64,000 nt of DNA from CAVVIG01 sp050249955 (GTDB lineage: Bacteria; Acidobacteriota; Vicinamibacteria; Vicinamibacterales; CAVVIG01): NCBI GenBank assembly GCA_050249955.1, contig JBFWPN010000009.1, positions 1 through 64,000 of the forward strand. Reading direction: 5' to 3'. Position numbers and translations under genes: made by a program. The notes under the pieces are model-generated. The model ran no database searches. It saw only the letters and a list, made by a program, of their open reading frames with translations, and was not told the origin of the DNA. Below, in pieces: positions 1 to 7,931 of the stretch; position 1 is the first letter of the stretch; the number at the start of each line of letters is the position of its first letter.

Positions 1-913
1 CGTCGGCGGCGAAGCCTCTTTGAGGGAAGCCCATGTCCATGCGCATGACGCTGCCGAAGAGACTGAGATCGAAGCGGCCAGCATCCGCGGCCCGGTCGAT
101 CTTTGCCTCGGCAACGTTGACGCGGGCCGCTGCCTCACGCACGTCAGTCCTCTGCTCGGCAACGTTCGGGATGTCCTGGCTAACGGGGACCGACGACCGA
201 TCGCTTTGAACCAGGTCTTCCAGTGTGTTGCGAATCGCCACCGTCTCCGCGGCCCTCAAGCCCAAGACTCGCTTCAGCTCGAAGGATGTGGCGTCGACTC
301 GTGCCAGTTGGAGCACCTGTTCGGATTCGAGACGCCGCAGCTCGACATCCAACAGGTCGCGCTCTAGCCGAGGCGCGGCTCCCTCGTCGGCCCGTGACCG
401 AAGGAGCTCATACTGGCTCCGCGCAGCGTCGATAGTCTCATCGAGCACCGCGAGGTCGCGAAGCGCGACGGCCAGGGCTCCATATGACGCGCGAACCTCC
501 GCCCGAAGGAGTCGCTCGCGGTCGGCGGCAGCGAGTCGCGCAGTTGAGATCTCACCTTCGGCCACATCAACGCGGCTGCCCTTTCGGAATAGGTCGAGCG
601 GCCACTGCACGCCAATCGTCGTCAGGTTATCCGTCCCGGCGGGCTCCTCGCGCCGCTCGACGGACACTGACGGGTTGGGTCTGAGCGACGCCTGCAGTTT
701 CATTGCCTCTGCGACATCAACCTGGCTCCGCACAGCTCGCAGCGAGGGCTCTCGTTCGAAAGACAGTGCAATGGCCTGGTCGAGCGAAAGCCCGTTCACC
801 GGATCGACCATGCGCTCCGCTGCCGACGACGTCGCCGTGGGCGCCTGCGCGAATGCCGGCGCGGCCAGGCACAGCGCGACAATGAGGACGTGGGGCACCA
901 TTCGCGGGTTCAT
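1..913 (-). CDS. TolC/CusC-like outer membrane efflux protein (3' end outside window)
   Basis: The first 304 residues are present; the C-terminus lies beyond the left edge. The product starts with a signal peptide (MNPRMVPHVLIVALCLAAPA, cleaved near AFAQA). It continues with the helical repeats of the TolC outer membrane efflux family (GLSLDQAIALSFEREPSLRA, then long Ala/Leu/Arg helices such as VDVAEAKIDRAADAG). Its role by family is the outer membrane channel of a tripartite RND pump. The start codon overlaps the stop of cusA in an ATGA arrangement (910-913), so translation is probably coupled and the two proteins belong to the same pump. No periplasmic adaptor (CusB) is seen upstream, so it may lie further left. 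Family assignment is secure; substrate is inferred from cusA. Confidence 0.9.
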   Translation of the reverse strand, partial: MNPRMVPHVLIVALCLAAPAFAQAPTATSSAAERMVDPVNGLSLDQAIALSFEREPSLRAVRSQVDVAEAMKLQASLRPNPSVSVERREEPAGTDNLTTIGVQWPLDLFRKGSRVDVAEGEISTARLAAADRERLLRAEVRASYGALAVALRDLAVLDETIDAARSQYELLRSRADEGAAPRLERDLLDVELRRLESEQVLQLARVDATSFELKRVLGLRAAETVAIRNTLEDLVQSDRSSVPVSQDIPNVAEQRTDVREAAARVNVAEAKIDRAADAGRFDLSLFGSVMRMDMGFPQRGFAAD

Positions 914-3900
914 TGCACGCCTCCTTCAAACTTCACAGACCCGGCGCCGTCCGGGCCGCTCCACTCGATGGCCATCTGCCATGCCCCCGCCATGCCGAAC
1001 TCCGCCGTCGCCGAGTACCGGCCTGGAACGCCGGTCGGTGTCACCTGCATTCCGCCCGACATCACCATGCCCGGCATCGGCATGTTGGCGCTCGCTCGGA
1101 CGGTGCCAGCGTCGACCAGTGTCGTTGTCCCGGCGCGTCGAAACTCGATGGTGAAGGTGTTGCGCCCCTGATGCAGCGCTCCCGCCGGTGCAAGCAACAC
1201 CACATCGAGCTCGCCCGCTTGTACCGTTTGGATCACAGTGCTTCCGACCGCGCTATCCGAATCGCCAGTTGGCGGCGATGCTCTCCACACGAGCGTGGCC
1301 GCGGCTCCGGTGATCGCGATCACGGCCGCCGCGACGAGAAGATTGCGTCTGCTCATCGGCCCTCCCTCGCGCTGCGCCACGGCTTCGTGCTGGAGGCCCA
1401 GCCGCCGTTCCCGAATCCAGAAGAAGATGACCGGCGTCACGATGAGCACGTGCAGGAGCGATGACGCCATCCCGCCGAGCACTGGCGTGGCGAGCGGCTT
1501 CATCACCTCGGCGCCGGCGCGGGTGCTCCACATGATGGGGAGCAGGCCCGCGATGACCGTGGATACCGTCATCACCTTCGGCCGAAGCCGGAGCAGCGCG
1601 CCTTCGATGACCGCGTCTTTCAAAGCCGTCCTCGTGAGCGTGCCGCCCAGTTCCTGTCGCTTTCGTTCCACTGCCTCCTCCAGGTAGATCACCATCACGA
1701 CGCCGGTTTGCACGGCAGTGCCGAACAGCGCGATGAACCCCACCCACACCGCGACTGAGAAGTTGTAGCCAAGCAGCCACAGCAGGTAGACGCCGCCGGT
1801 CAAGGCAAACGGCACGGCCAGCAGCACGTGCGCCGCTTCGAGCAGTGAGTGGTAGGTGAAGTAGAGGAGGACGAATATGACGAGCAGCACGATCGGCAGC
1901 ACCACCTGCAGACGAGCCCGTGCCCGCTCCTGGTTCTCCCATCGGCCGCTCCAGCCGACGTAGTAGCCTGCTGGCAGCACGACATCGCGGGCGACGGTCG
2001 CGCGCGCCTCCTCGACGAACCCGCCGACATCCCGGCCTTGCACGTTCAGTAGAACCGTCGCGAGCAGCAAGCCATTTTCGGACGAGATCATCGCGGGGCC
2101 TCGCGCATGCTCGATGCTCGCGACCTCGGACAGGGGAATCTGCGCGCCGCTTGGCGTCGCGACAAGCACTTGTCCGAGTGCCTGCGGATCGGCGCGGTAC
2201 TGCGGCGCATACCGGACGCGAACCGGAAATCTGCGGCGTCCTTCGATGGTCGTCGTGAGCGCGGTCTCGCCGATTGCCGTCTCCACGACCTGCTGAATGT
2301 CACCGACGCCAACTCCGTACCGGGCGGCCGCCGCTCGATTCACTGCGATGTTGAGATATTGGCCGCTTGTAACCTGTTCGGGATACACGTTGCTGGCGCC
2401 AGGCACCCCGCGGACCGCGTCGGCCACCCGGCGCGCGAGGTCCTCGAGCACCGTCAGATCGGTGCCGAAGATCTTGACGCCCACCTCCGATCGAATCCCG
2501 GTGGTCAACATGTCGATGCGGTTGATGATGGGCATCGTCCAGATATTCGAGACGCCAGGCAACTGCACCGCGCGCCCCATGTCGGCACGCAGGCGGTCGA
2601 GCGTCATTCCTTCGCGCCACTCCTGTGTCGGCTTCAGGTGCACGATGGTTTCCGTCATATTCAACGGTGCGGGGTCCGTAGACGTGTCTGCCCGTGCCAC
2701 CTTGGCGACGACGTACTCCACTTCTGGAAATGTCATCAGCGCCGCGTTCTGTTGCGCGGCGATGCGGGTGTTCTCATCCAGCGAGACGCTCGGATCGGCG
2801 ATCGGCATGAACATGAGGTCGCCCTCGTTCAGGGCGGGCATGAACTCGCTCCCGATGCCTCGAGCCACGAACAGCGCGCCAACGAAGAGCAACGCGGCGA
2901 CGGCGATGGTCGAGAAGCGGTGCGCCAGCGCCATGCGGAGAGCGGGCTCGTAGAGGCGACGGAGCCCTCGCATCACCGGATTGGCGTCTTCCGAGTGGAG
3001 CCGGCCTCCGAGGAGGAGCGAGCAGAGCACCGGCACCAGAGTGACCGCGACTACGGTGGCCGCCAGCACAGCGAATGTCTTGGTGAATGCCAGCGGGTGA
3101 AAGAGCTTGCCCTCCTGCCCGGTCAGCGCAAAAACGGGGATGAAGGCGAGCAGGATGATCGCCATGGAAAAGAAGACCGGCCGCCCAACGAGCCGCGTGG
3201 AGTCGCGAACGGTGTCCCACACGGCACGTCGATCGCGCGTGTCGATGGCGCGTTGCTCGACGTAGCGGAAGGCGTTTTCGGTGACCACGATGCCGGCATC
3301 GACCAGTACTCCGATGGCGATGGCGATCCCGGCCAGGCTCATGATGTTCGACGAGATGCCCGCGTAGTACATGCCCAGGAACGACATGAGCACCGCCAGC
3401 GGCAGCGGGATTGTCACGATCAAGATCGACCGGAAGTGCATCAGGAACACCACGTGCGCCAGCGTGACCAGCGCGATCTCCTCGAGCAGCGCCACGCGCA
3501 GCGTGTCGACGGACTGCTCGATGAGTTCCGACCGGTCGTAGAACGGGACGATGGAGACACCGGGCGGTAGGCCAGGCTGTATCTGCGCGATCCGTGCCTT
3601 GACAGCGTCGATCACTTGCTTGGTATTGACCCCAGTGCGGGCGACCACGACTCCGCCGACGGCCTCTTGGGTGCCCTTGACGAGTGACGCCACGCGGAAC
3701 GCGTTACCGATCTGGACGTTGGCGATCTGGTCGACGTACACCGGCACGCCGTTGGTCGCACCGACCACGATCCGCTTTACATCGTCGACGGACTCGATCA
3801 AGCCGACGCCCCGGACGATCAGCCAGGCGCCGTTGGATTCGAGGACGTTCCCACCGACGTTCAGATTGCTGTCTCGGACTGCCGACACCACAGCGCTGAG

Positions 3901-4500
3901 CGGCAGACCGTAGGTCCGCAGGCGATTGGGGTCGACGTCGACCTGGTACTGCTGCACGTGCCCACCGACGGAAGCCACCTCCGCCACACCGGGCACGGCG
4001 TTCAGCTGATACCGGATGAACCAGTCCTGCAGGGTGCGCAGGTCACGCAGCGAATGGCCCGGGCTCTCGACGGTGTACCAGAAGACGTGGCCGACCCCGG
4101 TGGCGTCCGGCCCGAGGGTTGGCACGACGCCGACGGGCAGGGACTGTGCCACCAGACTCATCCGCTCCAGTACGCGGGTGCGTGCGAAGTACAGGTCCAC
4201 GTCGTCCTCGAAGACGACGTAGACCATCGAGAAGCCAAAGGCGGACTGAGACCGGACCACGCGAACGCCGGCGAGCCCCTGCAGGTTGGTGGTGAGCGGA
4301 TACGTCACCTGGTCTTCGACCTCCTGTGGGCTGTGGCCCGGCCAGTCGGTGAAGACGATCACCTGGTTGTCGGAGAGGTCCGGGATCGCATCGACTGGCG
4401 TAGCTCGCAAGGCCCACCAGCCCCAGCCAGCGAGGCCGAGGTACAGCGCGATCACGATAAAGCGGTGCTTCAGTGCAACATCGATGAGGCGGTTGATCAT
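910..4500 (-). CDS. cusA: CusA-type Cu(I)/Ag(I) RND efflux pump with fused C-terminal FixH/YtkA-like domain
   Basis: This is the inner membrane proton-driven pump of a heavy-metal (HME) RND system, about 1196 residues against 1040-1050 usual. Family hallmarks are visible: PVDAIPDLSDNQVIVFTDWP near the N-terminus, GPDATGVGHVFWY, and IMSLAGIAIAIGVLVDAGIV in the membrane relay. The periplasmic methionines used by CusA for Cu/Ag are kept (DLMFMP, PLNMTETIVHLKP, RIDMLTTGIRS), which favours copper or silver over zinc or cobalt. The last about 148 residues (nucleotides 910-1356) form an extra unit: a membrane helix then a Met-rich FixH/YtkA-like beta domain containing NMPMPGMVMSGGM. I chose ATG 4500 because MINRLIDVALKHRF matches the family; a GTG at 4512 is possible. 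The downstream tolC overlaps by 4 bp. Confidence 0.93.
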   Translation of the reverse strand: MINRLIDVALKHRFIVIALYLGLAGWGWWALRATPVDAIPDLSDNQVIVFTDWPGHSPQEVEDQVTYPLTTNLQGLAGVRVVRSQSAFGFSMVYVVFEDDVDLYFARTRVLERMSLVAQSLPVGVVPTLGPDATGVGHVFWYTVESPGHSLRDLRTLQDWFIRYQLNAVPGVAEVASVGGHVQQYQVDVDPNRLRTYGLPLSAVVSAVRDSNLNVGGNVLESNGAWLIVRGVGLIESVDDVKRIVVGATNGVPVYVDQIANVQIGNAFRVASLVKGTQEAVGGVVVARTGVNTKQVIDAVKARIAQIQPGLPPGVSIVPFYDRSELIEQSVDTLRVALLEEIALVTLAHVVFLMHFRSILIVTIPLPLAVLMSFLGMYYAGISSNIMSLAGIAIAIGVLVDAGIVVTENAFRYVEQRAIDTRDRRAVWDTVRDSTRLVGRPVFFSMAIILLAFIPVFALTGQEGKLFHPLAFTKTFAVLAATVVAVTLVPVLCSLLLGGRLHSEDANPVMRGLRRLYEPALRMALAHRFSTIAVAALLFVGALFVARGIGSEFMPALNEGDLMFMPIADPSVSLDENTRIAAQQNAALMTFPEVEYVVAKVARADTSTDPAPLNMTETIVHLKPTQEWREGMTLDRLRADMGRAVQLPGVSNIWTMPIINRIDMLTTGIRSEVGVKIFGTDLTVLEDLARRVADAVRGVPGASNVYPEQVTSGQYLNIAVNRAAAARYGVGVGDIQQVVETAIGETALTTTIEGRRRFPVRVRYAPQYRADPQALGQVLVATPSGAQIPLSEVASIEHARGPAMISSENGLLLATVLLNVQGRDVGGFVEEARATVARDVVLPAGYYVGWSGRWENQERARARLQVVLPIVLLVIFVLLYFTYHSLLEAAHVLLAVPFALTGGVYLLWLLGYNFSVAVWVGFIALFGTAVQTGVVMVIYLEEAVERKRQELGGTLTRTALKDAVIEGALLRLRPKVMTVSTVIAGLLPIMWSTRAGAEVMKPLATPVLGGMASSLLHVLIVTPVIFFWIRERRLGLQHEAVAQREGGPMSRRNLLVAAAVIAITGAAATLVWRASPPTGDSDSAVGSTVIQTVQAGELDVVLLAPAGALHQGRNTFTIEFRRAGTTTLVDAGTVRASANMPMPGMVMSGGMQVTPTGVPGRYSATAEFGMAGAWQMAIEWSGPDGAGSVKFEGGVQ

Positions 4501-4520
4501 GGGCCACGACACTCGTCATC

Positions 4521-4540
4521 GCGCGCGCTTGGGCGCGCGC
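4521..4540. repeat. Perfect inverted repeat in the cusA leader
   Basis: GCGCGCGC at 4521-4528 and 4533-4540 flank a TTGG loop, giving an 8-bp stem about 20 bases upstream of cusA. It could be a leader hairpin or part of an operator. No T-tract follows, so it is not a classical terminator. Function is unknown. Confidence 0.4.
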
Positions 4541-4595
4541 ATCTACGGTGCCCGGACGTGAGGTCCGAGCAGAGACACGACGACTGTGTCTGTGG

Positions 4596-5021
4596 CTAAA
4601 GGAGGAAGACGGACAGGAGGATGTGGCGAGGAACGGGCGGGACTATGCTTGGGGCGTCTCGTCGCCAACTCTCGCCCAGGACTCGCGCGGGGAGGCTCGG
4701 CGAAAGGACCACGCCGGCATCCAACACCGGTGCTGCCAAGACAACGAGGGCAGTTGGGCTGGACGTTTCCGACTGCTTGCGCTCGGACATCGCACAGCAG
4801 GCATCCGCCTCCGCTTGTGTCAGCACGTGTGCAGACCGCGACCCGTCAAGGGTGCCGCCCTTGTGCATCGGGCAATCGGCGTCGGCGCAGCATTCCATCC
4901 GAGCTTCCGGTGTGGCTGCCCAGCCCGCGCACAGGGCCCCATTGGCGCCGAAGAGCGCCAGGGTCAGTGCGAAGGCGAGAGCTTGTCGGATGCGGCCCAC
5001 AACACCTGTAGGATGCTTCAC
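4596..5021 (-). CDS. Small exported Cys/Met-containing protein of the cus operon
   Basis: A 141-residue protein of unknown function. It has an N-terminal signal or anchor (ALAFALTLALFGANGALCAG), then a metal-ligand-rich stretch: MECCADADCPMHKGG around residues 42-56 and DACCAMSER around residues 73-81. The C-terminus is hydrophobic and Pro-rich (SIVPPVPRHILLSVFLL). The CC...C.MH pattern suggests copper binding or sensing in the periplasm; this is inference from composition and position. It lies about 95 bp upstream of cusA on the same strand and is probably the first gene of the operon. The coordinates are supported by a clear signal peptide at the chosen ATG. I know no characterised homologue. 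Confidence 0.7.
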   Translation of the reverse strand: MKHPTGVVGRIRQALAFALTLALFGANGALCAGWAATPEARMECCADADCPMHKGGTLDGSRSAHVLTQAEADACCAMSERKQSETSSPTALVVLAAPVLDAGVVLSPSLPARVLGESWRRDAPSIVPPVPRHILLSVFLL

Positions 5022-5075
5022 GGCCGACGGCGTGTCAAACCAGGACCCGAGCGGTCTCCTTAAGCGACCAGGACT

Positions 5076-6176
5076 TCATGCCCAGATCTTCCGGACCTCA
5101 CTCTCGAGGTGGTCCTGCCTCGCTTTGATCCACGGGGCGTAATGTCGCTCCGTAACCTTGATCGAGCTGTGGCCGAGTAGCTTCGACACGCTGTCGAGCG
5201 ACACGCCCTTCAGCAGGAGGGACACGGCAAACGTGTCGCGGAAGCGATGTGGATGGCAGTTGGCCACCGGCGGATCGGAAGTGGTACCGACCTTCTTGAA
5301 CACACGATCCCAGCTCTTGACCATGCTCTCCGGCTGGCTGCTGCCGTCGTAGAAGAAGTACCGCTCGTTGTCGTTCTCGACGGCCGCCAGCGCCTTGACC
5401 ACCTCCGGTGGCAATGGGCAGTAGACCGGCGTCCCGGTCTTCTGCTGGTAGAGGAAGAGTTTGTCGTCCGCGAGGCGCTTCCGCTCCAGGCAGGCGGCAT
5501 CCTGCATCCGCAGCCCGGAGTAGCGAAGCAAGAGGATCATCGGCTCGATGCGCGGGCCGTAGCGCCCGAACCCCTGCATCTTCCGAGCGGCCTCCAAGAG
5601 ACGGTCGACCTCCTCGTCGGAGTACGGGAGCGTGGGGCGGTGCGACACCTTCGTCGCCTTGAGCGCGGATGCCGGGTTGCGTTCCATCCAGCCGGAGTCG
5701 ACGCAGAACCGACAGAACGCGCGCAGATACTCCAGTCGCTTGGCGGCGGACAACGGCGAGTATGCCCAGCCGTGCCGAAACGCGCGCAGCCGGTCAACCG
5801 TCAGATCGCGGAGCTGCCGGTAGCCTTTGCTCTTGCAGAACGGCAGCAGCTTGCCCTCGAGCAGTTCGCGCCGCTTCTGAATGGTGGTCGCCGCCAGGTT
5901 CCTGGTCTCAGCCTCCTTGAGGAACGCAGCGACGGCATCGACAATAGACGGGAGCTCAGGCTTGAGAACCCCGATGCGGCCCGAGGACTGCCACTGGTGG
6001 ACGCTGGTCGACGCCGCCGTCCAGTTGGTCGTGTTCATGCTCCGGCGGACGGCCTCGCCTCCGATCGAGCCCTGGACCCAGATGGGGCATTGGCAGCGCG
6101 TCCACCGGTTCCCCTTGCTGGCGTGAGGGCATTCCGAGAGGTGCCGGCGGTACAGCGCGAGCGCGCCTTGAGGCAT
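5076..6176 (-). CDS. Tyrosine recombinase/integrase with N-terminal Cys-rich segment
   Basis: A 366-residue phage-type integrase. The catalytic set is complete: Arg223 (RYSGLRMQDA), Lys246 (QQKTGTP), His310-x-x-Arg313 (HPHRFRDTFA), His336 (LLGHSS) and the nucleophile Tyr346 (ERHYAPW). A core-binding domain precedes it (about residues 75-175, IVDAVAAFLKEAETRNLAA). The first 35 residues carry a possible zinc-binding cluster (H12, C16, H18, C28, C30 in CPHASKGNRWTRCQCPIW). That form is common in acidobacterial integrases. The 5' end faces a tRNA-Ser 3' fragment at 6308-6328 only about 130 bp away, the usual place for an island integrase. It therefore probably drove insertion of the element to its left, which would include the cus operon. 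Confidence 0.93.
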   Translation of the reverse strand: MPQGALALYRRHLSECPHASKGNRWTRCQCPIWVQGSIGGEAVRRSMNTTNWTAASTSVHQWQSSGRIGVLKPELPSIVDAVAAFLKEAETRNLAATTIQKRRELLEGKLLPFCKSKGYRQLRDLTVDRLRAFRHGWAYSPLSAAKRLEYLRAFCRFCVDSGWMERNPASALKATKVSHRPTLPYSDEEVDRLLEAARKMQGFGRYGPRIEPMILLLRYSGLRMQDAACLERKRLADDKLFLYQQKTGTPVYCPLPPEVVKALAAVENDNERYFFYDGSSQPESMVKSWDRVFKKVGTTSDPPVANCHPHRFRDTFAVSLLLKGVSLDSVSKLLGHSSIKVTERHYAPWIKARQDHLESEVRKIWA

Positions 6177-6307
6177 GCGGCGAGGGTACTACGAGCTCTA
6201 AAATGGCGTACGAGTTATGTACGGCCAACCAGGGATTCTGTGGTTTCTGATGATTCGATAGCTCAGTGTTTGCGTGATTTATGGAGTGTCAACTAGGCGA
6301 GTAGATA
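6177..6307. other. Intergenic region between integrase and tRNA-Ser scar
   Basis: This 130-bp stretch is visibly more AT-rich than its surroundings. It should hold the integrase promoter and arm-type binding sites. A partial inverted repeat, TGGCGTAC/GTACGGCCA with a 7-base spacer, sits around 6203-6226. A minus-strand TTGACA lies at 6287-6292. No gene is seen. Confidence 0.4.
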
Positions 6308-6328
6308 CGAATCCCACCCTCTCCGCCA
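6308..6328 (+). other. tRNA-Ser 3'-end fragment, probable att site (copy A)
   Basis: The sequence is the T-loop, T-stem and acceptor 3' half of a serine tRNA ending in CCA. Its core GAATCCCACCCTCTCCGCC (6309-6327) is repeated exactly at 12473-12491. No D-arm, anticodon arm or 5' acceptor strand lies upstream, so this is not a functional tRNA. It is what an integrase leaves when it inserts into the 3' end of a tRNA gene and rebuilds the gene at the other end. The complete tRNA should therefore lie to the left, outside the window. Confidence 0.72.
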
Positions 6329-6557
6329 TCCTTCGCCAATCGCTCGCTACGCTCGCGGCTCCGGATGGCTGCGCCGCGTCACTGCGAGCACGTGCGAAGG
6401 ATGTCCTCCGAAGCAAGCGAGCGCAGCGAGCGTTCTAGGCGGAGGAGGACCGATCACCTTCAGTGAATCCACCGCTCCGGTTACCTGACCATCCCTGGAA
6501 GTTCCACGATTAGTCACCCTGCCTGATCGCGCCTGTTGCAAGAACTGCATTCCCAGT
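6326..6557. repeat. 232-bp tandem repeat, copy 1
   Basis: This is the first of two head-to-tail units with a period of 232 bases, starting where the tRNA-Ser fragment ends. Each unit can fold back: CATCCTTCGC (6327-6336) pairs with GCGAAGGATG (6394-6403), enclosing an inner CGCGGC/GCCGCG stem. TCCTCCG just after 6403 pairs with CGGAGGA before 6450. Short open frames inside are products of the repeat and are not called as genes. Origin and function are unknown. Confidence 0.85.
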
Positions 6558-6789
6558 CCATCCTTCGCCAATCGCTCGCTACGCTCGCGGCTTCGGATGG
6601 CTGCGCCGCGTCACTGCGAGCACGTGCGAAGGATGTCCTCCGCAGCAAGCGAGCGCAGCGAGCGTTCTAGGCGGAGGAGGACCAATCACCTTCAGTGAAT
6701 CCACCGCTCCGGTTACCTGACCATCGCTGGAAGTTCCACGATTAGTCACCCTGCCTGGTCGCGCCCGTTGCAGGAACTGCAATCCCAAT
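6558..6789. repeat. 232-bp tandem repeat, copy 2
   Basis: The second unit is nearly identical to 6326-6557 with only scattered substitutions, for example around 6593, 6655, 6686, 6726 and 6758. The low divergence implies a recent duplication. The unit boundary reads CCCAGT|CCATCC, while the right end continues into unique sequence before the GIY-YIG gene. Confidence 0.85.
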
Positions 6790-6859
6790 GCGAACGAGCT
6801 AGTTGGAGACCGGTAATCGGGCGTCCAGCCGATGGCCCGAAAGGTGCTGCCGTAGCAGC

Positions 6860-7123
6860 ATGCCTGATTCGGCCAAGCGTCTCGTCTACATCATTCGCAG
6901 CATCAATTCTCCTCAGCGTCGGTACGTTGGCCTGACATCCGACCTTCCTGCGCGACTTGCGGCACATAACGCGGGCCAGAACAGGTCAACGGCGTCGTGG
7001 CGGCCCTGGACGGTGGAGGTGTGCATCGAGTTTCGGAGCGAGGTGCTTGCGAGCCGGTTCGAGAGCTACTTGAAGACGGGAGCGGGCCACGCCTTCGCGA
7101 AGCGTCACTTCCTTCAGGACTGA
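6860..7123 (+). CDS. GIY-YIG nuclease-family protein
   Basis: An 87-residue single-domain member of the GIY-YIG family. The signature is in the usual order: LVYIIRS (the GIY position, degenerate), RRYVGLTSDLPARLAAHNAG (YVG for YIG, followed by the conserved Arg and His-Asn) and FESYLKTGAGHAFAKRHF with the catalytic Glu. The length matches the small stand-alone UPF0213-like proteins. ATG 6860 is chosen because the domain starts five residues later; an upstream in-frame start would add 19 unrelated residues. The gene lies between tRNA-Ser scars and is probably cargo of an integrated element. DNA cleavage activity is not established for such small members. Confidence 0.85.
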   Translation: MPDSAKRLVYIIRSINSPQRRYVGLTSDLPARLAAHNAGQNRSTASWRPWTVEVCIEFRSEVLASRFESYLKTGAGHAFAKRHFLQD

Positions 7124-7124
7124 C

Positions 7125-7553
7125 CCCTCACGCGCGCGGCAGGCGCTGAAGTCAGCGACTACGCCGAAGGTGTACGCCGTCGACATCGAGCCGTCGATGG
7201 TGGCGCACCTAACGGCGCGCGCCAAGGGCGAGGGCCTCGCCAACATGACGGCGGTATTGGCCGGGGCGGCCACGACGAACCCGCCGGAGCCGGTCGACGT
7301 GGTCCTCATCGTCGACACGTTCCACCACATCCCGAACCGCGTGGCGTATCTGACTGCGCTCAAGGCGAACCTGAAGCCCGGCGGACGCGTGGCGATCGTC
7401 GACTTCCGCAAGGACGCGCCGCAAGGGCCGCCGGTGGAGTTCCGCTTCACGCCGGATCAGCTCACCGCGGAGCTGCGTCAGGCCGGGTTCGAGGTGGACG
7501 CCTCGCACGACTTTCTGCCCCAGCAGCTGTTCCTGATCTACCGCGTGAAGTAG
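7125..7553 (+). pseudogene. 5'-truncated class I SAM-dependent methyltransferase
   Basis: The frame encodes the second half of a Rossmann methyltransferase: VYAVDIEPSMVAHLTARAKG (motif post-I, SAM ribose Asp), VDVVLIVDTFHHIPNRVAYL (motif II region), LKPGGRVAIVDFRKD, and a C-terminal FDF-like end in QLFLIYRVK. The N-terminal SAM-binding motif I (GxGxG) is missing, because in-frame sequence before 7160 is unrelated. The only starts are a GTG at 7170 or later codons, so the product could not bind SAM normally. I call it a decayed gene, truncated when the island was assembled. It follows the GIY-YIG gene directly. Confidence 0.75.
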
Positions 7554-7931
7554 TTGAGAGCCGCGTGGCTGCGGCGCGCCCGCCCCTCGCCGTAGGCTAC
7601 GGTGCGAATCCTGCGTTCGCGTAGTCATGGGAGCACCGCACCGTCGACCGACGACGCGGTACCGAAGCGCCACGCGTCCGCACGGTTCCAGCGGGCAATG
7701 GCGGGCAGTGCGCGACGGCATTGCCGGCAGTCATGGCAGCTGCGGCAACGTCGTTTCTGTAAGCTACAGAATCCACAGGTGGTGATCGGGTCCGAATCCC
7801 GCACTCTCCGCCAATCTACACCTCCAGGGTCACGGCGTTCTCGCCTACGTTAGATGAACGCAATCTGGCGGTGATTCCTTGCTGCACTCGGCCCGCGAGA
7901 CTGGGAGGGCCACAACGGCGGGGTGGGGGCG
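7554..7931. other. Non-coding stretch holding tRNA-Ser scar B
   Basis: No convincing gene is seen. The region carries a perfect inverted repeat TTCTGTA-AGC-TACAGAA at 7755-7771 and, 21 bases further on, the second tRNA-Ser 3' fragment. Confidence 0.5.
7793..7813 (+). other. tRNA-Ser 3'-end fragment, possible att site (copy B)
   Basis: The sequence matches the T-arm and acceptor 3' end of a serine tRNA with CCA. It differs from copy A at two positions of the 19-base core (GAATCCCGCACTCTCCGCC). Just upstream, GGG-TCCGAAT-CCC still forms a T-stem and loop. There is no 5' half of a tRNA. It may derive from a different serine isoacceptor or have drifted. Confidence 0.55.

Noticed and set aside
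2107..3570. Long plus-strand frame opposite cusA
   Set aside because: Antisense to a clear RND pump; His/Arg/Gln-rich composition and no domain.
6347..6788. Two similar short minus-strand frames of 74 and 69 codons
   Set aside because: They are translations of the two 232-bp repeat units, lack ribosome sites, and their sequence reflects the foldbacks. I describe the DNA repeat instead.
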